Positions 9,273-17,991 of a DNA stretch of 64,000 nt are shown here, one piece after another. Numbering within the stretch: the first letter of the stretch is position 1; the number at the start of each line of letters is the position of its first letter. The DNA is from G963664225 sp964538065 (GTDB taxonomy: Bacteria > Verrucomicrobiota > Verrucomicrobiia > Limisphaerales > UBA1319). The notes below the pieces were generated by a model. That model was given only the letters and a program-made list of their open reading frames with translations, was not told the DNA's origin and did not search any database. The translations under genes were made by a program, and so were the position numbers. The stretch is taken from the NCBI GenBank assembly GCA_964538065.1, contig CAZIDG010000010.1, positions 10,168 to 74,167 of the forward strand, written 5' to 3'.

Positions 9273-10631
9273 TTAATGGGAGTAGTGCGCCCGCAGGTAT
9301 TCCTTGAACGCGGTATAATCCGACGTCATCGAGTCGTAATCTTCCTTCAGATCATCCAGACGCGAAAGGGCAGTCGGTACGGTTGGTGTGATGCCCAGGT
9401 TTCGCTCGATTTCATCGGGGAATTTGGCCGGATGTGCGGTTTCGAGCAGCACGGCAGGGGAGCCCGCCAGCGGTTCAGCCTTTTCATAGTCCAGGAAACC
9501 CTTCCAGCCCACGGCGCCATGGGGTTCCAACAGCACATGGTGCTTTTCCCACGCATCCCGGATGGACTCTCGTGTCTGTTCGTCCGACGCCGACGTTGAA
9601 AACAAGTCCCGTCGCATGGCTGTCCAATCGGGGGCCTTGTGCACCTGGCCCATTTCGTCCATCTGGCCGCCGTAGAGCGCCACCAAACGGGCGAGATTGC
9701 TCGGATGCCCCACATTCATGGCGTTGGAGAGGCAGTTGCGCGAAGGATCGATCTTCTGGTATTGGCCAGTGGCCAGGAACTGCGGAAATTCATCATTCCC
9801 ATTGACCGGAACCACCAATCGTTTGACGGCCAGGCCCATCTTGCGGGCTACTGTGGCTCCCATCATGTTACCAAAATTACCCGAGGGTACCACGATCACG
9901 AGCGGTTCGCCTGGCTTGGCCAGGCGCGAGGCGGCATAAAAATAATAAACGCTCTGGGGCAACAACCGGCCGATGTTGATCGAATTGGCTGAGGAAAGCG
10001 GCAATGCGGCCAGGCTGGCATCGGCAAACGCCAGCTTCACCAAGGCCTGGCAATCATCAAATTTGCCGTCCACCGCGATGGTGCGGATGTTGTTCCGCAG
10101 TGTCGTCATCTGCTTGCGCTGGCGGTTGCTGACCTCGGCTTTCGGAAACAGGACCAGCACCCGGACGCCAGGCACCTTGTGGAAGGCGCTGGCCACGGCC
10201 GAGCCGGTGTCGCCGCTGGTGGCGGTCAGGATGATCAACTCGCGCCCGCTTTGCTCAAGGATGCGGCCAATGAGCCGCGCCATCATCCGGGCCGCAAAGT
10301 CCTTAAAGGAGGCTGTGGGACCCTGGTCCAGCCGCATGACATGCACACGGTCACGAATGGGTTCAAGCGGCACGGGGAAATTGTAGGCATCCTCGCAGAG
10401 TCGACGTAACGTCTTCTCCTCCACAATGCCCGCCGTGTATTGGCTGAGGACGGTGAAGGCTATTTCAGGGTAGGAGGACTGGGCAAATTGCGCGATTTGG
10501 GTCTCTGACAGCCGGGGGAACTGACGCGGGAGATATAAACCGCGATCCGGTGCCTGGCCCTTGAGCAAGGCTTCACGCAAATCCACTGCGGGCGAACGCC
10601 CGTTCGTACTTTCAAATAAGAGGTTTTCCAT
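9273..10631 (-). CDS. thrC: threonine synthase
   Basis: 452 aa counting from MENLLFESTNGRSPAVDL; upstream in-frame codons add 49 residues that do not look like the family. The PLP lysine lies in GPTASFKDFAARMM, followed by LTATSGDTGSA and VVPSGNFGNMMGA for cofactor phosphate and substrate binding. The length and N-terminus fit the long, E. coli-like ThrC class. The enzyme converts O-phospho-L-homoserine to threonine. It is convergent with the pepT pair and divergent from the flagellar cluster. Confidence 0.95.
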   Translation of the reverse strand: MENLLFESTNGRSPAVDLREALLKGQAPDRGLYLPRQFPRLSETQIAQFAQSSYPEIAFTVLSQYTAGIVEEKTLRRLCEDAYNFPVPLEPIRDRVHVMRLDQGPTASFKDFAARMMARLIGRILEQSGRELIILTATSGDTGSAVASAFHKVPGVRVLVLFPKAEVSNRQRKQMTTLRNNIRTIAVDGKFDDCQALVKLAFADASLAALPLSSANSINIGRLLPQSVYYFYAASRLAKPGEPLVIVVPSGNFGNMMGATVARKMGLAVKRLVVPVNGNDEFPQFLATGQYQKIDPSRNCLSNAMNVGHPSNLARLVALYGGQMDEMGQVHKAPDWTAMRRDLFSTSASDEQTRESIRDAWEKHHVLLEPHGAVGWKGFLDYEKAEPLAGSPAVLLETAHPAKFPDEIERNLGITPTVPTALSRLDDLKEDYDSMTSDYTAFKEYLRAHYSH

Positions 10632-11008
10632 GAAACGACGTTTTCTTTGGATACACGATAGGGGGAATGCACCGCAAGCCAATTGACCGCAACTTTGTTG
10701 CAGACCCTCTGGCCCCACCGGGGAGGGGGGATTCCAATCAGTACGAATGGGTTGGTGCTGGGTTAGCCCAGCAGGCAAGAGTGAGATGAAACATTATAAA
10801 ACAAATAATATTACTAATGTATGCCTTAACCCTCTCCAAAAACAGCAGTTGAGGACACTTTGAATGGAGGTCAACCTTGCCTAGTGGTGAGGCAGGGGGT
10901 GGCATTATTTGCCCAGTGCCGGGGCAATTTGAATGGCAATATACTGTTTTGCAATGGGTTACATTTGTGGCACAGGGCGTGCTTAACCGAGTCCAAATGC
11001 GATAGGCC
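10632..11008. other. divergent control region between thrC and flgB (377 bp)
   Basis: No gene is visible. It contains a perfect 7-bp hairpin (TGCTGGG-TTAG-CCCAGCA, 10756-10773), a conspicuously AT-rich patch at about 10790-10830 inside a GC-rich genome, and the sigma-54 site listed separately at 10968. The AT-rich patch and its distance from the -24 element would suit a DNA-bending or activator site, but no factor can be named from sequence alone. Confidence 0.5.
10968..10983 (+). promoter_or_regulatory. sigma-54 (-24/-12) promoter of the flgB operon
   Basis: TGGCAC followed by six bases and TGCT places the GG and GC doublets at exact sigma-54 spacing (consensus TGGCACG-N4-TTGCW). The transcript would start near 10994, only about 15 bases before the flgB ATG. 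Confidence 0.75.
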
Positions 11009-11389
11009 ATGATCGACGCCCTGTTCAGTCAGACAAATTATGTTGCAGCAAAAAAGATGCTGGACGCGACCGTTATGCGTCACGAGGCGCTTGCGAGCAA
11101 CATCGCCAACATGGAAACACCCGGTTATCAGCGGGTGGACGTCAATCCGTCCTTTAAGGCGGAACTCAGCAGGGCGGTGGCGGGAAAATCGGTGAATCAA
11201 ATTCAGCAGTTGCGGCCACAGATTGCAGTCGACACCACGGCAACGTCCAAAGGCTTGGACGGCAACACAGTAAACCTGGAGGAAGAGCTGTTGCAGATGA
11301 ACCAGAATACGATGGCTCACACGGTGGAAACCCAATTGATCAACGCTTCCCTCCTTAAGTTGCGTCTGGCCATCACCGGTAAATCATAG
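11009..11389 (+). CDS. flgB: flagellar basal-body rod protein FlgB
   Basis: 126 aa. The N-terminal block HEALASNIANMETPGYQRVDVNPSF is the flagellar rod/hook signature, and the C-terminus (LEEELLQMNQNTMAHTVETQLINASLLKLRLAI) forms the matching coiled coil. FlgB is the proximal rod subunit, exported by the flagellar type III apparatus. It is the first gene after the sigma-54 site and begins a long flagellar gene run with short spacers. Confidence 0.94.
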   Translation: MIDALFSQTNYVAAKKMLDATVMRHEALASNIANMETPGYQRVDVNPSFKAELSRAVAGKSVNQIQQLRPQIAVDTTATSKGLDGNTVNLEEELLQMNQNTMAHTVETQLINASLLKLRLAITGKS

Positions 11390-11397
11390 GTGAAGTT

Positions 11398-11832
11398 ATG
11401 ATGAACGTTTTAACAGGCATTTCGAGTTCGAGTTCCGCACTGAATGCGGAACGCATCCGCCTTGAGGTTATCGCCCAAAACATCGCCAATGCCAATACCA
11501 CCCGCGGGGCCAACGGATTACCGTATCAGCGTCAACAGGTGGTGTTTCAAGCCGCTCTGGCGGACGCCCAGAACAGACAAAACGGTGGCGGTTTGCAGAC
11601 CCAAACAGTGCAAGTGGCTAAGATTCAAAGTGATAACCGTCCTCCTCGTTCGGTTTACATCCCGGGTCATCCCGATGCTGATGCCAATGGCATGGTCTCC
11701 ATGCCCGACATCAATACCTACGAGGAAATGGCGGATTATCTGACCGCTTCGCGGGCCTATGAGGCCAATCTGGCGGTGGTTAAAAATGCCCGCAACATGG
11801 CCCTGCAAACCCTGAGCATTGGTAAACGTTAA
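11398..11832 (+). CDS. flgC: flagellar basal-body rod protein FlgC
   Basis: 144 aa. It shows the rod motif VIAQNIANANTTRG, then GHPDADANGMVSMPDI and the C-terminal YLTASRAYEANLAVVKNARNM, all diagnostic of FlgC. Two adjacent ATG codons (11398 and 11401) could start it. It builds the proximal rod together with FlgB and lies 8 bp behind it. Confidence 0.95.
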   Translation: MMNVLTGISSSSSALNAERIRLEVIAQNIANANTTRGANGLPYQRQQVVFQAALADAQNRQNGGGLQTQTVQVAKIQSDNRPPRSVYIPGHPDADANGMVSMPDINTYEEMADYLTASRAYEANLAVVKNARNMALQTLSIGKR

Positions 11833-11850
11833 TTTTAAGCTGCTCCAACC

Positions 11851-12231
11851 ATGAGTCCATTAAGCGCCATTCGCCAGTTTATGAGCCCCGAGGTGCGGCA
11901 GGTGCCCTCGGTGCCCAAGGCAGGGGAGGCTCCCGGCATCAACGTGGTGCCAGCGAATGAGCTTAAGACACTGAGTCCGGGTTCGACAACGGCGGTAACC
12001 GCCACGCCCAACACCAATTTCGGCGACATGCTGTCGAACATGGTTCAGGACGTGAACGCCAAACAGGTTGCAGCCAACGATGCGGTCAATGGCATGATGG
12101 CGGGTGACAATGTGTCACTTCACCAGACCATGATAGCGATGGAGGAAGCCAGCGTGTCCTTTCAGTTGATGGTGGAAGTGCGGAACAAGCTTCTGGAGTC
12201 CTATCAGGAGCTCATGAGGATGCAAGTCTAG
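11851..12231 (+). CDS. fliE: flagellar hook-basal body complex protein FliE
   Basis: 126 aa. The C-terminal half (FGDMLSNMVQDVNAKQVAANDAVNGMMAGDNVSLHQTMIAMEEASVSFQLMVEVRNKLLESYQELMRMQV) is the FliE domain. The first 50 residues are proline-rich and variable. FliE joins the MS ring to the rod and gates rod export. The flgB-flgC-fliE order is the common ancestral arrangement. Confidence 0.94.
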   Translation: MSPLSAIRQFMSPEVRQVPSVPKAGEAPGINVVPANELKTLSPGSTTAVTATPNTNFGDMLSNMVQDVNAKQVAANDAVNGMMAGDNVSLHQTMIAMEEASVSFQLMVEVRNKLLESYQELMRMQV

Positions 12232-12258
12232 GCGCGATAATCTTCGGGACGTACGAAC

Positions 12259-13887
12259 ATGATCAAGAGTTTGTCACAATTGGGAACGCAACTGGGGGCC
12301 ATCTGGAAACAGCTGGGCATCCACCAGCGTGTCACGGTGCTGGCTGCGGCATTGATGGTGGTGGGCGGTCTTATTGGCTTGGCCATCTGGAGTAATCGGG
12401 CAGATTACGGACTTCTGTACGGTCGCCTGGACGAAGGCGAAGCGGCCAAAGTGGTCGCCGTCCTCGACGAGGCAAAGGTCCCCTACCGGATCGGGCAGGG
12501 AGGCGGCTCAATTTACGTGCCCACCGATAAGGTTTATTCCATGCGGATGCAGTTGGCCACGCGTGGCATTCCCCGGGGTGGGGAAGGAGTTGGATTCGAG
12601 ATTTTCGATAAACAGAACTTCGGCTTGTCTGATTTTGTGCAGAGGGCCAATTACGTCCGTGCCGTGCAGGGTGAACTGGCCCGCACCATCGGCCAGTTGG
12701 ACATGGTGGATGCCGCGCGGGTGATGATCGTGATGCCTGAAAACCGCCTTCTTACCGACAGTCAGCGCCGACCCACCGCCTCGGTGTTCATCCGGACCCG
12801 CAATCAGGGGCGTCTGGAGCCCCAGACAGTCAATTCCATCCGCTTCCTGGTGGCCAATGCTGTGGAAGGATTGCAGGCCAACCATGTGACCGTGGTCGAT
12901 AATCAGGGGAATGTCCTTTCTGAAAATTCCGATACCGATTCGGTGGCGGGTTTGAGCGCCACCCAACTCACCATCCGCCAGGCCATGGAGAAGGACCTGT
13001 CCCGCAAGGCCGAAGAGATGCTGACCAAGGTCCTGGGGCCGGGGCAGGCGATTGTGCGTGTCGCTGCCGAACTTAGTTTCGACACCATCACCCGGCTGGA
13101 GGATAAGTTTGATCCCGAAGGACAGGTCATCCGCACATCCACCGTGGACGATGAAACCTCCGACATGACGACAGCCTCCGGGGGTGGTGTGGCTGGAATT
13201 ACGACAAACCTGGGCTCGGAGACCAATAATGCCTCATCCAATCCCCTGAACAATTCCCGCACCAAGAAAAAGACCACCACCAGCGAATACGAGATCAACC
13301 GCGTCACCAGCAATGTCACCATGGCTCCAGGCGGCGTTAAACGGCTTTCAGCGGCGGTTTTTGTGGCGGCCAAAATGGAAGGGGAAGGCGCCAATCGCAA
13401 GGTTGTTCCTCGTTCCGATGATGAGCTCAAGCGCCTTAAGAACATTGTGCAGAGCGCGTTGGGATTGCAGTTGGCCGCCGACGGCACCCGCCAGGATGAA
13501 CTCAATCTGGAGGAAATGCCGTTCAATGACCAGTTTGGCGTCGAATTGACCAAACAATTCGACCAGCAGCAGAAACATGAAATGTGGTGGGGCCTGGCTA
13601 AAAACCTCATCTATCCTGCCCTGGCTCTGGGGGTGCTCTTCTTCTTCTGGAGAACCTTTCAACAGACCCCCATCGAGTCCATCCCAGTGGGCATTCCCGT
13701 GGGGGAGTTGGGCGGCAATGGGAACGGCAATGGCCATGACTGGGTGCCTAGCCGTAAAAACCAGCCCGAGCCGGGCATTGTAACTGCAGATGTTCTTAAT
13801 CGGTTGGTTCGGGAGAATCCGGACAACATGACCCAAGCCATTCGGAATTGGCTCACCCGGAGTAAGAATCCGACCAAACCTTCATAG
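12259..13887 (+). CDS. fliF: flagellar MS-ring protein FliF
   Basis: 542 aa. A first membrane helix (about 28-48) is followed by the YscJ/FliF ring-building domain (YGRLDEGEAAKVVAVLDEAKVPYRI; GVGFEIFDKQNFGLSDFVQRANYVRA). A long low-complexity Ser/Thr/Asn loop lies at about 290-345, then a second helix (about 449-466) and a cytoplasmic tail for FliG binding. Size and layout match FliF. It forms the inner-membrane ring on which the export gate and C ring assemble. Confidence 0.96.
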   Translation: MIKSLSQLGTQLGAIWKQLGIHQRVTVLAAALMVVGGLIGLAIWSNRADYGLLYGRLDEGEAAKVVAVLDEAKVPYRIGQGGGSIYVPTDKVYSMRMQLATRGIPRGGEGVGFEIFDKQNFGLSDFVQRANYVRAVQGELARTIGQLDMVDAARVMIVMPENRLLTDSQRRPTASVFIRTRNQGRLEPQTVNSIRFLVANAVEGLQANHVTVVDNQGNVLSENSDTDSVAGLSATQLTIRQAMEKDLSRKAEEMLTKVLGPGQAIVRVAAELSFDTITRLEDKFDPEGQVIRTSTVDDETSDMTTASGGGVAGITTNLGSETNNASSNPLNNSRTKKKTTTSEYEINRVTSNVTMAPGGVKRLSAAVFVAAKMEGEGANRKVVPRSDDELKRLKNIVQSALGLQLAADGTRQDELNLEEMPFNDQFGVELTKQFDQQQKHEMWWGLAKNLIYPALALGVLFFFWRTFQQTPIESIPVGIPVGELGGNGNGNGHDWVPSRKNQPEPGIVTADVLNRLVRENPDNMTQAIRNWLTRSKNPTKPS

Positions 13888-13898
13888 CCATTACTACT

Positions 13899-14951
13899 AT
13901 GTCTGCCTCCTCTGAAAATGCCGGTCCGGTGACGGACATTTCCAAGATGACCAAAATCCAGAAGCTTGCCGTGCTTCTGGTGATTTTGGGGCCTGAGAGT
14001 GCCGCTCAAGTGCTCAAGGGCATGGAAGAAATGGAGCTGGACTCCATTTCGGCGGAAATGGCCAAGCTGGACCTTGTCAGTCAGGACCTGCAAAAGGAAA
14101 TCCTTCGCGAATTCACCGACGTGGCTCTCGCCGGCAGCACCTCCATGCTGGGGGGAGCGGACTATACCCGTAGCGTGCTTGAGAAGGCGGTAGGCCTGTT
14201 CAAGGCTTCGGATGTGCTGGGACGGGTGTCACCCAACAAGGCCAGCGTAAGCGTGATGCAGCAAATCATCGAAATGGACGCCCGGCAGGTCTTCAACATG
14301 ATCAAAGGCGAGCAGGCCCAGACGATTGCGCTGGTGGCCAGCTATCTCAGTGCCGAAAAGGCCTCGCAGGTGCTTTCGTTGTTGCGTCCTGAGATGCGCG
14401 AGCAGGTCATTGAACGCCTGGCGACCCTGGCGCCGACGCCGGTTGAGGTGGTGGAAAAGGTTGTGGATGTGTTGATTACCAAGATGGGTGGCAAACATCC
14501 CAGCGCGTTGCATCAAACGGGTGGTTTGAAAGCCGCCGCCAACGTGCTCAACGCCCTGGACAAGAATGTGAGTAAGAGCATTCTGCTGGCCATGGACGAG
14601 CGGAATCCTGAATTGGGTCAAGCCATTCGGCAGAAGATGTTTACGTTCGAAGACCTCGCCACACTCGATCAGCCTTCGTTGCAGAAGATCCTGCGCGAGA
14701 TCGATATGCGCGATCTTGCCGTGGCCCTCAAGACGGCCAGCGAGACGCTCAAACATACCTTGTTGTCTTGCATATCCAAGCGCGCGGCCGAGACGGTGAA
14801 CGAGGAAATGAGTTTCCTGGGGCCGTTGCGCTTGAAGGAAATCGAGGCTGCTCAGTTCAAGATCATCGATGCTGTGCGCAACCTCGAAAGCGAAGGCGAG
14901 CTCGATCTAAGCGAAGCGCGCGAAAAGATGAAATATGAATCCGTGGCGTGA
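13899..14951 (+). CDS. fliG: flagellar motor switch protein FliG
   Basis: 350 aa, typical. The N-terminal domain has QKLAVLLVILGPESAAQVLKGM, the middle has RPEMREQVIERLATLAPTPVEVVEKV, and the C-terminal torque helix contains FEDLATLDQPSLQKILREIDMRDLAVALK with the charged residues expected to face MotA. It couples the stator to the MS ring. The last 17 bases overlap the start of fliH. Confidence 0.96.
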   Translation: MSASSENAGPVTDISKMTKIQKLAVLLVILGPESAAQVLKGMEEMELDSISAEMAKLDLVSQDLQKEILREFTDVALAGSTSMLGGADYTRSVLEKAVGLFKASDVLGRVSPNKASVSVMQQIIEMDARQVFNMIKGEQAQTIALVASYLSAEKASQVLSLLRPEMREQVIERLATLAPTPVEVVEKVVDVLITKMGGKHPSALHQTGGLKAAANVLNALDKNVSKSILLAMDERNPELGQAIRQKMFTFEDLATLDQPSLQKILREIDMRDLAVALKTASETLKHTLLSCISKRAAETVNEEMSFLGPLRLKEIEAAQFKIIDAVRNLESEGELDLSEAREKMKYESVA

Positions 14952-15525
14952 CAGCGTGCGATTTGCCCAGCCATTGCGTGCCGTGCTTTGCACCGGCACC
15001 CGCTCCGCCGCCGCGATTGCCGAGGAGGAGGCGCACGACAGGGAACAGGCGGCCTTCGAGCGGGGTCAACGGGAGGGGGAGCAGGCTTTGGGCGCGCAAC
15101 TATTGCGTCAACGCTCTGAACTATCGGAGCTTCAACAGGGTGTTCTTAACTCACTCAGCGCCGCGGTGCCCCGCGTGGTTCAGGAAACTGAAAAAGTGTT
15201 GGTTGAACTGGCCCTTGAAACCGCCCGCAAACTTGTTGCCGACATGCCCATCTCCGCAGAAATGGTTCAGGCGGTGATTCATCAGGCGATCAGCGAGGTC
15301 GAGCAGGAAACCGAGTTCGAAGTGAGCCTCAATCCCCAGGATCTGGCTCTCCTCCAAAAGTCTGCACCAGGTTCGGATGGAGCTCAGGCCCTTCCACAGA
15401 ACATTCGGCTGACTTCCTCGCCCGACGTTGGTCCTGGCGGCTGCATCGTTTACACCCGTTTTGGGATGATCGATGCCAGACGCGAGACCAAGATTGAGAT
15501 TTTACGTGATGCTTTGAAGTTATGA
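14935..15525 (+). CDS. fliH: flagellar export ATPase regulator FliH
   Basis: 196 aa. An N-terminal Ala/Glu-rich coiled coil (about 20-75) is followed by a FliH/V-ATPase E-subunit-like domain (ALETARKLVADMPISAEMVQAVIHQAISEVEQETEFEVSLNPQDLALL) ending GGCIVYTRFGMIDARRETKIEILRDAL. It overlaps fliG by 17 bp and fliI by 4 bp (ATGA), which indicates tight coupling. FliH anchors and restrains the FliI ATPase at the export gate. Confidence 0.9.
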   Translation: MNPWRDSVRFAQPLRAVLCTGTRSAAAIAEEEAHDREQAAFERGQREGEQALGAQLLRQRSELSELQQGVLNSLSAAVPRVVQETEKVLVELALETARKLVADMPISAEMVQAVIHQAISEVEQETEFEVSLNPQDLALLQKSAPGSDGAQALPQNIRLTSSPDVGPGGCIVYTRFGMIDARRETKIEILRDALKL

Positions 15526-16898
15526 TGGATGAGACCGTACTGAACGATAGTCGCAACCGCCTGGGGCACCTGCTCCAACGGTCTCGGCAGACCCGCGTTT
15601 TTGAAAAACGTGGCCATGTCACCCAGTTGTTGGGCCTGGTCGTGGAATCGGAAGGTCCCATGGCGGCAGTGGGGGAGGTGTGCCGGATTGAATCCGTTCA
15701 TCACGAAGGACATACACTGGCGGAGGTGGTTGGTTTCCGTGATCAGCGTCTTCTACTCATGCCTCTGGGCGAGATTCATGGTTTGTACCCTGGCAGCGAA
15801 GTGGTGGCCCTGGGTAAACCGCTGGAAATTGCGGTGGGGGCTGCGTTGAAGGGCAGGGTCATTGATGGCCTGGGTCAGCCCTTGGATGGCAAAGGACCCA
15901 TCATTGCGGATCAAAAAACCAGCCTCAACCTGATGCCACCTCATCCTCTTAAACGCAAGCGCATCAGCCAGGTCTTTCAGATGGGCATCAAGGCGTTGGA
16001 TACATTCATCCCCTGTGGACGGGGACAGCGCCTGGGCATTTTTGCCGGCAGTGGTGTGGGCAAATCCACGCTCCTGGGCATGATCGCCAGCCATGCCGAG
16101 GCGGATGTCAACGTGATTGCCCTCATTGGCGAACGTGGCCGCGAGGTGCGCGAATTCCTGGAAAAGGACCTCGATGAAGCCGGACGGGCCAAATCGGTGG
16201 TCGTGGTGGCCACCTCGAACCAGCCGGCCCTGGTGCGCTTAAAAGGGGCTTTTCTGGCCATGGCCATCGCTGAGTATTATCGCGATGCAGGTTTGAATGT
16301 GATGCTCATGATGGATTCGGTGACCCGTTTTGCCATGGCCCAACGCGAGATCGGCCTGGCCATTGGCGAACCTCCCACCACGCGCGGCTATACACCATCC
16401 GTGTTTTCTCTCCTTCCTCAATTGCTCGAACGGGCTGGAATGGGAGAGAATGGGTCCATTACCGGCCTCTTCACGGTGCTCGTCGAGGGGGATGACATGA
16501 ACGATCCGATTGCCGACACGGTGCGTTCGATCCTGGACGGCCATATTGTTCTCAGCCGTGATCTTGCAGCCCTCAATCATTATCCGGCAATCGATGTCCT
16601 GCCCAGCGTGAGCCGCTTGACCCGCGACTTGCTGACGCCCGAACAATTGGGAGTGATGGCAAAGGCGCGTGAGGCCCTGGCGGTGTATCGCAAGAATCAG
16701 GATTTGATCAACATTGGCGCCTATCCCGCTGGCAGCAATCCAACCATCGACCAGGCCATTCGGTTGAATGAGCCTTTGAATCAATTTCTGCGCCAGGCAG
16801 TGGATGAGGGCTTTAGTGCTTCGGATAGTTGGCGGAAACTGTCCAGCGTATTTGAACAACATGGCCAGCCGGCTCCCGCACCGGTGCGCAAAGGATAA
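15522..16898 (+). CDS. fliI: flagellum-specific export ATPase FliI
   Basis: 458 aa. The Walker A loop is GIFAGSGVGKST (near residue 170), Walker B is NVMLMMDSVTRFAMAQREI, and the family block GDDMNDPIADTVRSILDGHIVLSR is intact. It is homologous to the F1 beta subunit and energises unfolding and delivery of flagellar export substrates. It overlaps fliH by four bases and is followed by fliJ after 6 bp. Confidence 0.97.
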   Translation: MMDETVLNDSRNRLGHLLQRSRQTRVFEKRGHVTQLLGLVVESEGPMAAVGEVCRIESVHHEGHTLAEVVGFRDQRLLLMPLGEIHGLYPGSEVVALGKPLEIAVGAALKGRVIDGLGQPLDGKGPIIADQKTSLNLMPPHPLKRKRISQVFQMGIKALDTFIPCGRGQRLGIFAGSGVGKSTLLGMIASHAEADVNVIALIGERGREVREFLEKDLDEAGRAKSVVVVATSNQPALVRLKGAFLAMAIAEYYRDAGLNVMLMMDSVTRFAMAQREIGLAIGEPPTTRGYTPSVFSLLPQLLERAGMGENGSITGLFTVLVEGDDMNDPIADTVRSILDGHIVLSRDLAALNHYPAIDVLPSVSRLTRDLLTPEQLGVMAKAREALAVYRKNQDLINIGAYPAGSNPTIDQAIRLNEPLNQFLRQAVDEGFSASDSWRKLSSVFEQHGQPAPAPVRKG

Positions 16899-16904
16899 GG
16901 CATC

Positions 16905-17384
16905 ATGAAAGCATTTCGATTCACCTTGGAAGCTGTGCGCGTGGTGCGCCAACGTCAGGAGGAAACCGCGCTTGAGCAGTATGCCCAGGCGCTTCTGGCC
17001 CGCCAACAGGCTGCTGATCGGTTGCAGGTCGCGCAGGAGGAATTGAAGGTCGCCTGGCGCCACCAACAGGATTTGCTGGCCTCGGGGGCGACGGCGGCAC
17101 AATTACAGCAAATTGTGGGATGCAGCCAATTCCTGGAAACTCAAGCCAAGGCGCTGGAAAAAGCCTTGCAGGAGGCGGTGCTGGCCGAGGAACGGCGACG
17201 CCAGCAGTACCTGGCGGCCCGGCAGCAACGCGAGATTGTGGACAAATACCGGGATAAGCAAAAGGCGCAATATGATCAGGTTGTGGCCCATGAGGACCAG
17301 AAGACGCTGGATGAACTGGCGGTGCGCATGGCCTCCACTGAAAACGCCGCCGGTGTCAAAATAAGCGACATGCTTTGGAATTAA
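16905..17384 (+). CDS. fliJ: flagellar export chaperone FliJ
   Basis: 159 aa, almost entirely alpha-helical coiled coil rich in Gln, Ala, Arg and Glu. It begins FRFTLEAVRVVRQRQEETALEQYA, the usual FliJ opening, and ends with a short non-helical tail. Identification rests on helical character, length and the position directly behind fliI. FliJ is the central stalk of the FliHIJ ATPase complex and recycles chaperones. Confidence 0.88.
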   Translation: MKAFRFTLEAVRVVRQRQEETALEQYAQALLARQQAADRLQVAQEELKVAWRHQQDLLASGATAAQLQQIVGCSQFLETQAKALEKALQEAVLAEERRRQQYLAARQQREIVDKYRDKQKAQYDQVVAHEDQKTLDELAVRMASTENAAGVKISDMLWN

Positions 17385-17385
17385 C

Positions 17386-17991
17386 ATGGTTCGAATACTT
17401 CAATCTCCCTGGGTGGCACTGGTCGTGGCCATGCTCAGCTATTTGGGTTCCACCATCGCCCTGTGGCCAAAGTTACAACCCGTCCGACCTGTTGCCGAGG
17501 TGCAGGAGGAGGAGACGGGGCCCAATGTGGATGCCTCATGGAATTTTCGCAGCGAGGAGATCCAGCAGCTCATTACCGAATTAAAACAGGAAAAAGAAGC
17601 TCTCGTCCTCAAGGAACAACAACTGAATGAGCTCTCCTTGCGGCTCCAGAACGAACGCACGGAGCTTAACCAGATCACACAGAAGGTCTTCCAGATGCAG
17701 CGCGAATTCGACACAAATGTCGTTCGCGTGCGCGAGGAGGAGATACCCAACCTTAAGAAACTGGTCAAAATTTACGCCGCCATGACTCCTGAAGCAGCGG
17801 CCAATGTGCTCAAAGAGATGGACGAGGAACGCATTGTCAAAATCCTTGCCTTCATGAAAGAGGGGGAAACAGCGCCCATCCTCGAGGCCTTTGCCAAGGG
17901 GGGGGAAAACGACAACCGGCGGGCTGCCTTGATTTCTGACCGTTTGCGTTTATCAGTCACACGGACAGCTCCCGCCAAAAAGTCCAATTAA
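17386..17991 (+). CDS. MotE/YlxF-like flagellar protein with MgtE-N type domain
   Basis: 201 aa. One N-terminal membrane helix (about 8-28) is followed by a long coiled coil (about 50-125) and a C-terminal domain LVKIYAAMTPEAAANVLKEMDEERIVKILAFMK, as in the MgtE intracellular N-domain. This architecture, between fliJ and fliK, is the MotE/YlxF family. MotE in rhizobia is a chaperone for MotC; elsewhere the role is unclear. The stop codon overlaps the fliK start (TAATG). Confidence 0.85.
   Translation: MVRILQSPWVALVVAMLSYLGSTIALWPKLQPVRPVAEVQEEETGPNVDASWNFRSEEIQQLITELKQEKEALVLKEQQLNELSLRLQNERTELNQITQKVFQMQREFDTNVVRVREEEIPNLKKLVKIYAAMTPEAAANVLKEMDEERIVKILAFMKEGETAPILEAFAKGGENDNRRAALISDRLRLSVTRTAPAKKSN

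Noticed and set aside
10790..10830. AT-rich patch as insertion-element scar
   Set aside because: No terminal repeats, target duplication or transposase remnant nearby.
10938..10953. Second sigma-54-like site (TGGCAATATA...TTTGCA) before flgB
   Set aside because: The GG and GC doublets are four bases too far apart for sigma-54; the 10968 site fits better.
16239..17102. Minus-strand open frame opposite fliI and fliJ
   Set aside because: Spans two well-supported flagellar genes and has no family match.
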